The notes under the pieces: model-generated
Seen by the model: the letters and a program-made list of their open reading frames with translations, nothing else
What the model was told of the DNA's origin: nothing
Database searches by the model: none
Translations under genes and position numbers: made by a program
Source of the DNA: Thalassiosira profunda
Taxonomy: Eukaryota; Bacillariophyta; Thalassiosirophyceae; Thalassiosirales; Thalassiosiraceae
Assembly: GCA_036939355.1 (NCBI GenBank)
Contig: JALLAP010000109.1
Span: 1 to 20,018, forward strand
DNA length: 20,018 bases
Reading direction: 5' to 3'
Part shown: one piece after another, positions 16,085 to 20,018 of the stretch
Layout of the letters: each line of letters starts with the position of its first letter
Numbering within the stretch: the first letter of the stretch is position 1

Positions 16085-17150
16085 ATGTCGGAATCGGAAA
16101 CTGCTGCTGGCAATATGGAGGACGACTGTCCCCTCTGTCGGAGCCCCTTCCGCCTTTTTGGGATACGACGCGTCGGATTCCGTTGATTTGTTGTCTCAAA
16201 TATATATGTGGCGACTGTCGTGACAAGAAGAATGCTTATTTGATCGATGCGGCCAGCAGCGGCTCATATGGCAGGCAGGAAAGACAACTCGACCGCTGTT
16301 GTCCACTCTGCCGGACCGTGAAGCCCACGCGTGATAATATGGGGAGGGCTATGATGGACAAGTATGAGGAGGGCCAGCTGCCACTGAATATATATAGCAA
16401 TTTAGGGATGCGTTACATTGAGGGGGATGCAGGAGTGGAGATAGACGTGGAAAGGGGGATAGAAATATGGAAGCTCGGCGCCGAAAAGGGAGATCCTCAG
16501 TGCCAATATCAGATTGGCTGCAGATATTACGAGGGTGCAGATGGCTTGCCGAAATCGACAACAGAAGCAAAGCGATGGTGGTTGGCCGCAGTCGAACAGG
16601 GCCACGCAAAGGCCGAATGCAATCTTGCTACTATCGCCAAACATGAGGGAAATGATGCTGAATACCTCCGACTCCTGAGGAGTTCGGCATCAAAAGGGTA
16701 TGATACAGCTTGCTGCGGTCTGGGTGCAGCTCACTACGATGGCCTTTACGGTGTCCAAAAATCAACAGAGGAGGCGATCCGTTGGTTGACCCCAGCCGCT
16801 GAGAGGGGCGATGCGATGTCGATGGGATTGTTGGGAGACATCGTGTGCTGTGGCGATGACGAGGATCAGCTGATTCCGCCGGAAAACCCCAACTGGGTGA
16901 AGGGAATGCATTGGCTTCGACGAGGGGCTGATGGAGGAGATGCGTATTCAACTTCACAATTGGAAGTTGTTCAGCAGGAGTTCAGTAGCTTTTGCTTCAG
17001 ATGCAACAGGAAGCCCCTCCGGAGAAAACATTCTTGCGCTGCTCGAGGTGCCGAGCGGTTTGGTATTGCAGCAAGGACTGCCAGAGATGCCATTGGAGGG
17101 AAGAGGAGGGGGGTCACAAGCAGTTTTGCATCAAGTGGATTGAAAAGTAG
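16085..17150 (+). pseudogene. RING-like/Sel1/MYND paralogue 2, two single-base frameshifts
   Basis: Homologous end to end with the gene at 4305-5354, but it needs two frame changes. Frame A from ATG 16085 (or 16115) reads MEDDCPLCR. At about 16139-16141 the homologous reading moves one base back, giving EPLPPFWDTTRRIPLICC, CGDCRDKKNAYL and CCPLCRT, then Sel1 repeats (GDPQCQYQIGCRYYEG, STTEAKRWWLAAVEQGHA, STEEAIRWLTPAAERGDA, GMHWLRRGADGGDAYS) and CFRCN. At about 17009-17010 it moves again, giving EAPPEKTFLRCSRC, VWYCSKDCQ and GGHKQFCIKWIEK before TAG at 17148-17150. With both repaired it would be about 355 residues, close to the 349 of paralogue 1. As written, the longest frame lacks the first RING cysteines and the MYND zinc ligands. 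Both sites are GG where GGG would restore the frame, so sequence error is an alternative to pseudogenisation. Confidence 0.75.
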
Positions 17151-17455
17151 ACGAGAGCCACGAAGCAAGACGGCCTTATACGTACTTCAACGGATGAAAA
17201 GAAGTGATGCCATCGTAGCAATGTAACAAACCTCAACCATATTATGAGAGTAAGCCGAGTTAGACGAGCTGGGCAGGAGAATCGGGTAGGAGAATCCTTC
17301 TCTTCTAACTCTTCCTTGAAAATATGAGTTTACTTACGTAGGTACATCGTACGTACGTTTCTCACCACACCAACCACACGGTCAGCAACCCGCCCCGGCC
17401 GCGCCCCGCTATGATGTACTGCCCGCGAGAGAGCGTGTAGACGACCTGCAACAAC
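17151..17455. other. Intergenic region upstream of the Stc1-like/RING gene
   Basis: 305 bp between the MYND paralogue 2 stop and the next ATG. AT-richer at 17225-17345, with a TACGTA-rich patch at 17331-17360. No gene was seen. Confidence 0.5.
17334..17345 (-). promoter_or_regulatory. 12-mer TTACGTAGGTAC, inverse of the copy upstream of POR
   Basis: It is the exact reverse complement of 5620-5631 and lies 111 bp upstream of the ATG at 17456. TACGTACG follows a few bases downstream. Any role is inferred from the shared placement only. Confidence 0.25.
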
Positions 17456-20018
17456 ATGGTGGCCACCCGCGTCTGCGCCGGCTGCGGCGACGCCCTCCCC
17501 CGGGCGGACTTCAGCAAGAACCAGTGGTCGAAGAAAAAGGACGGCCAGTTCGTGTCGCGGTGCATGGAATGCGTCGAGGCGACGAATGCTCCCGGTGCAT
17601 GCACCGCGAGTGGAGCGCGGGGACGCGAGGGCGATTCCTCCTATGCATCCGATGGAGGCGACGATGGAGGTTCCTCTTGGGAAGACATCGATAGCTTGGA
17701 CTTGGACAATCTGAGGATCGAGCGCCGCCTCGACAATCCGAGCGCGCCCCCGCACCCGGACCTCGGCAAGCAGTGGACGCCGGCGAAAACGATGGAGGTC
17801 GCATCGGGCAGCGTTTGCTTCGGATTGGCCCACGAGGTCCAATCGGGGGCGAAGGACGAGGCCATGACCCTCGAGGACGCGGGCTTCTATTATGGAGATT
17901 TTTATTATAGCCCCGCCCCGCACAACGTCGTGGCCAAGAATGGGACGTGGCATGCGTACAAGCTGATCAGTAGGGACACCCGCTATGACGAGCACTACAG
18001 AAAGTACCAACCCGAGCGGTTGAACGAAGAACGCATCGCGGGATGGTTTCTGTGCCACGAAGACCTCGAGGATCCTGTGGCCGAAGTTTGCGATATGGTG
18101 TACAACACGTTCGGCGAGGAAAATGGGGGCAACTACAAGCACTGGAGGCATGAAATGCAGGGCCAGACGTTGGGCGGGTCGAACCAAACCCACCCGTTCC
18201 ATGTGTGCTTGGGCTACGTTGTGATTGCGCGGTACGGCGTGGGATACAATATGCCGCCCAACGTTACAGAAGAGGAGGAGGATGCCATTCGAGAGGAGGG
18301 ATTGTTCGTGGTGGATTCTTCCGATGCGGGGAAGGAGAAGGAATTGTGGACCAACGCCATCGGCAACATGCACACGGGGGGCGACTACGACGTTGGGCGG
18401 CTTAAGTACGACGACGATGGTCTGTGCGAGGCCTTCTTGCTCGCCGGAACGGCCACCGAGTTCCAGTGGACGCACTTCACCTCGGAGGGAACCGCCCCGC
18501 TCGGCAGGGAGTACGAGGATTGGGACGACAGCTCTATGGAGTCGGAGGGCAGCGAGCACATTGATGAAGTGGCCGTGCGATGCTGTTCGGTCTGCGAGGT
18601 TGATCTGCCCAAATCTGAGTACAGCAAAAATCAGTGGTCGAAGAAAAAGGACGGCGTATTCATCTCGAAGTGCAAACTCTGCGTCGGCAGTAGTGAGGTC
18701 CGGCCATCGGGGGCGAGCCGTCGTGATGGTGCATTCATCGCCGAATCGAATGGCCGCGGTGATCTTGGTGATATCCCGCCCTCGCTCCTTTCGATGGAGG
18801 AGATGATGGCAAGCATGGGGGAGCAGCTCGTTTCCTCCCTTGGCGACGGATACGACGCCCAATCCCTGCAAGCGCTCGATCGCAAGATGTGTGATTTCTT
18901 CCTGGACGAGGACAGTCTGTGCTACGATTATGGACGGAACGAGAGGAGCGCGAACCCTGAGAAGCCGACGAACACTGAAATTGAGCACTACAGAAAGTCT
19001 GAGATCATCCGAAGAGGGTATTTGAGGAAGACCCGTGGTATTCAGGCTTCGGCACATGAAATTGGCGGCCAGGGGTACAGGAACTTGCAGCTGTATCAGG
19101 ACTTCTACGACGATTTGAGGACTTATCATTACGCGTGGTTCGAAATCGTCTTCAAGGATAGCACGAGCGATCTGCTGGCTGCCTGCAATGCCCTTGAAAA
19201 GCTTGCAACAGTAAAACTGGAAATGGGCGTTGACGATGCAGAAGAGCTTCAGCAGATAGTAGAAGTGCTCATTGAGATGAAGGATCTGTATCAGGATACA
19301 GTCGACTCGCACGATGTGGAAGCGCGCGATGAGGCCGGCATGCTTGAATATGACTGCTATGTACTGAAGTACAAGACGTCGGTCGAGTTGGCAAAAGCAG
19401 GAAAGGAAGACGACGCCGATCAGTACTTTGGGGAAGCATTGACGANAGACGTCGGTCGAGTTGGCAAAAGCAGGAAAGGAAGACGACGCCGATCAGTACT
19501 TTGGGGAAGCATTGACGATGGAGACCACCTGGGGCTACCACGACGAAGAAAACAGGCATTGCAGAAAGCTGTTGGAATACGCCATTGGGAAGGAAGTCTC
19601 TCTGCAAGACCTGGATGCAATAGATGAGGAAAATTTTGGGTCAGCAGAGAGATTTTACTATCAATGCCTGCAGGCCTATCTCCAACGGCATAGTGGCAGT
19701 GTCCGGTGGGGTCCATCTGGCGGTTCTGACAGCAATTTTGGGAAAACAGAGGCGGCCGCTAGCCAGAAGGACGACTGCCCTCTCTGTCTCGAATCCCTCC
19801 CGCCCTTTTGGGATGTTGAGCGTCGATTAGTGAGCACGTGCTGTGGAAGTCCCGTGTGTGTCGACTGCATGGATAAGAAGCACGAGTTCCTGCAAAACGC
19901 TGACGACAGAGGCACGTGGGGCAGGGAGGAACAACAGCTTCACAGCTGTTGTCCACTTTGTCGTGCACAAATGCCCGAGGAAGGAGAAATCAGAAACATG
20001 TTGCTGGAGAAATTTGAG
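17456..20018 (+). CDS. Protein with two Stc1-like zinc modules and a RING-like module, truncated by window edge
   Basis: A single open frame from ATG 17456 to the right edge once the 73-base duplication at 19374-19518 is collapsed: 830 codons, with the C-terminus outside the window. Residues ~6-40 (CAGCGDALPRADFSKNQWSK.., CMEC) and ~375-411 (CSVCEVDLPKSEYSKNQWSK.., CKLC) are two copies of a CxxC..FSKNQ..CxxC module resembling the Stc1 domain, which in fission yeast Stc1 links RNAi to heterochromatin. The 330 residues between them are not recognised. Residues ~510-740 look helical and partly TPR-like (AKAGKEDDADQYFGEAL, NFGSAERFYYQCLQAYL). From ~750 comes a RING-like module of the same family as the MYND paralogues (DDCPLCLESLPPFWD, STCCGSPVCVDC, CCPLCRAQ). 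Sel1 repeats and a MYND finger may follow outside the window (inference). A role in chromatin cannot be assumed from the module alone. Confidence 0.75.
19374..19518. repeat. 72-bp perfect duplication around one N (assembly artefact) in Stc1-like gene
   Basis: Bases 19374-19445 equal 19447-19518, with N at 19446. Collapsing 73 bases joins ADQYFGEALT to METTWGYHDEEN and keeps one frame open to the window end, which is what ties the Stc1-like part to the RING-like part. Confidence 0.95.

Noticed and set aside
17330..19312. 660-codon open frame on the minus strand opposite the Stc1-like gene
   Set aside because: It mirrors the codon structure of the plus-strand gene, has no recognisable domain, and the plus frame carries clear zinc motifs.
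1..20018. CRISPR array, rRNA, tRNA, bacterial operons or phage genes
   Set aside because: No regularly spaced repeats, no rRNA-like conserved tracts and no tRNA cloverleaf were noticed by eye; genes have spliceosomal introns. A covariance-model scan was not possible.

Overview
The window looks like nuclear DNA of a photosynthetic stramenopile (ochrophyte) microalga. The evidence is GC-rich, densely packed genes with short GT-AG introns; a protochlorophyllide reductase whose leader reads as signal peptide, then an 'RGFVAP' site like the ASAFAP-type plastid-targeting motif, then a transit-like segment; a callose/beta-1,3-glucan synthase, which fits a chrysolaminarin maker; and RING-like/Sel1/MYND proteins of a kind common in algae. 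The species is inferred only to this level.

Layout. 1-1795 (-): N-terminal part of a 1,3-beta-glucan synthase, running off the left edge. 2381-4267 (+): HTTM / vitamin-K-carboxylase-like membrane protein, 3 exons. 4305-5354 (-): RING-like + Sel1 repeats + MYND protein, tail to tail with the HTTM gene with 37 bp between stops. 5740-7243 (+): plastid protochlorophyllide oxidoreductase, 3 exons. 7362-9767 (-): inositol-polyphosphate 5-phosphatase with a C-terminal C2 domain, 2 exons. 9768-11310: no recognised gene, but a coding-like and apparently broken plus-strand stretch at about 10.2-11.25 kb. 11311-15615 (-): 1434-codon DDE-transposase-like ORF with a PDZ-like insert and a concealed 69-nt intron. 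16085-17150 (+): second RING-like/Sel1/MYND paralogue, broken by two single-base frameshifts. 17456-20018 (+, running off the right edge): a large protein with two Stc1-like CxxC zinc modules, a helical middle and a RING-like module of the same paralogous family.

Assembly condition. Three places (7016-7160, 7911-8055, 19374-19518) carry a perfect 72-bp direct duplication separated by one N. In each, removing one copy plus the N (73 bases) restores a long reading frame. These are scaffold-join artefacts, and the three affected genes are annotated as if collapsed. Separately, the HTTM gene and the second MYND paralogue each need one extra base at sites where a GG would have to be GGG.

No operon-like pathway is visible. 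Two metabolic themes (storage or wall glucan synthesis, chlorophyll synthesis) and phosphoinositide signalling sit beside an accessory right half with a transposase-derived gene and a local expansion of zinc-finger/Sel1 proteins. The most unusual items are the PDZ-containing transposase-like protein and the Stc1x2-RING fusion.
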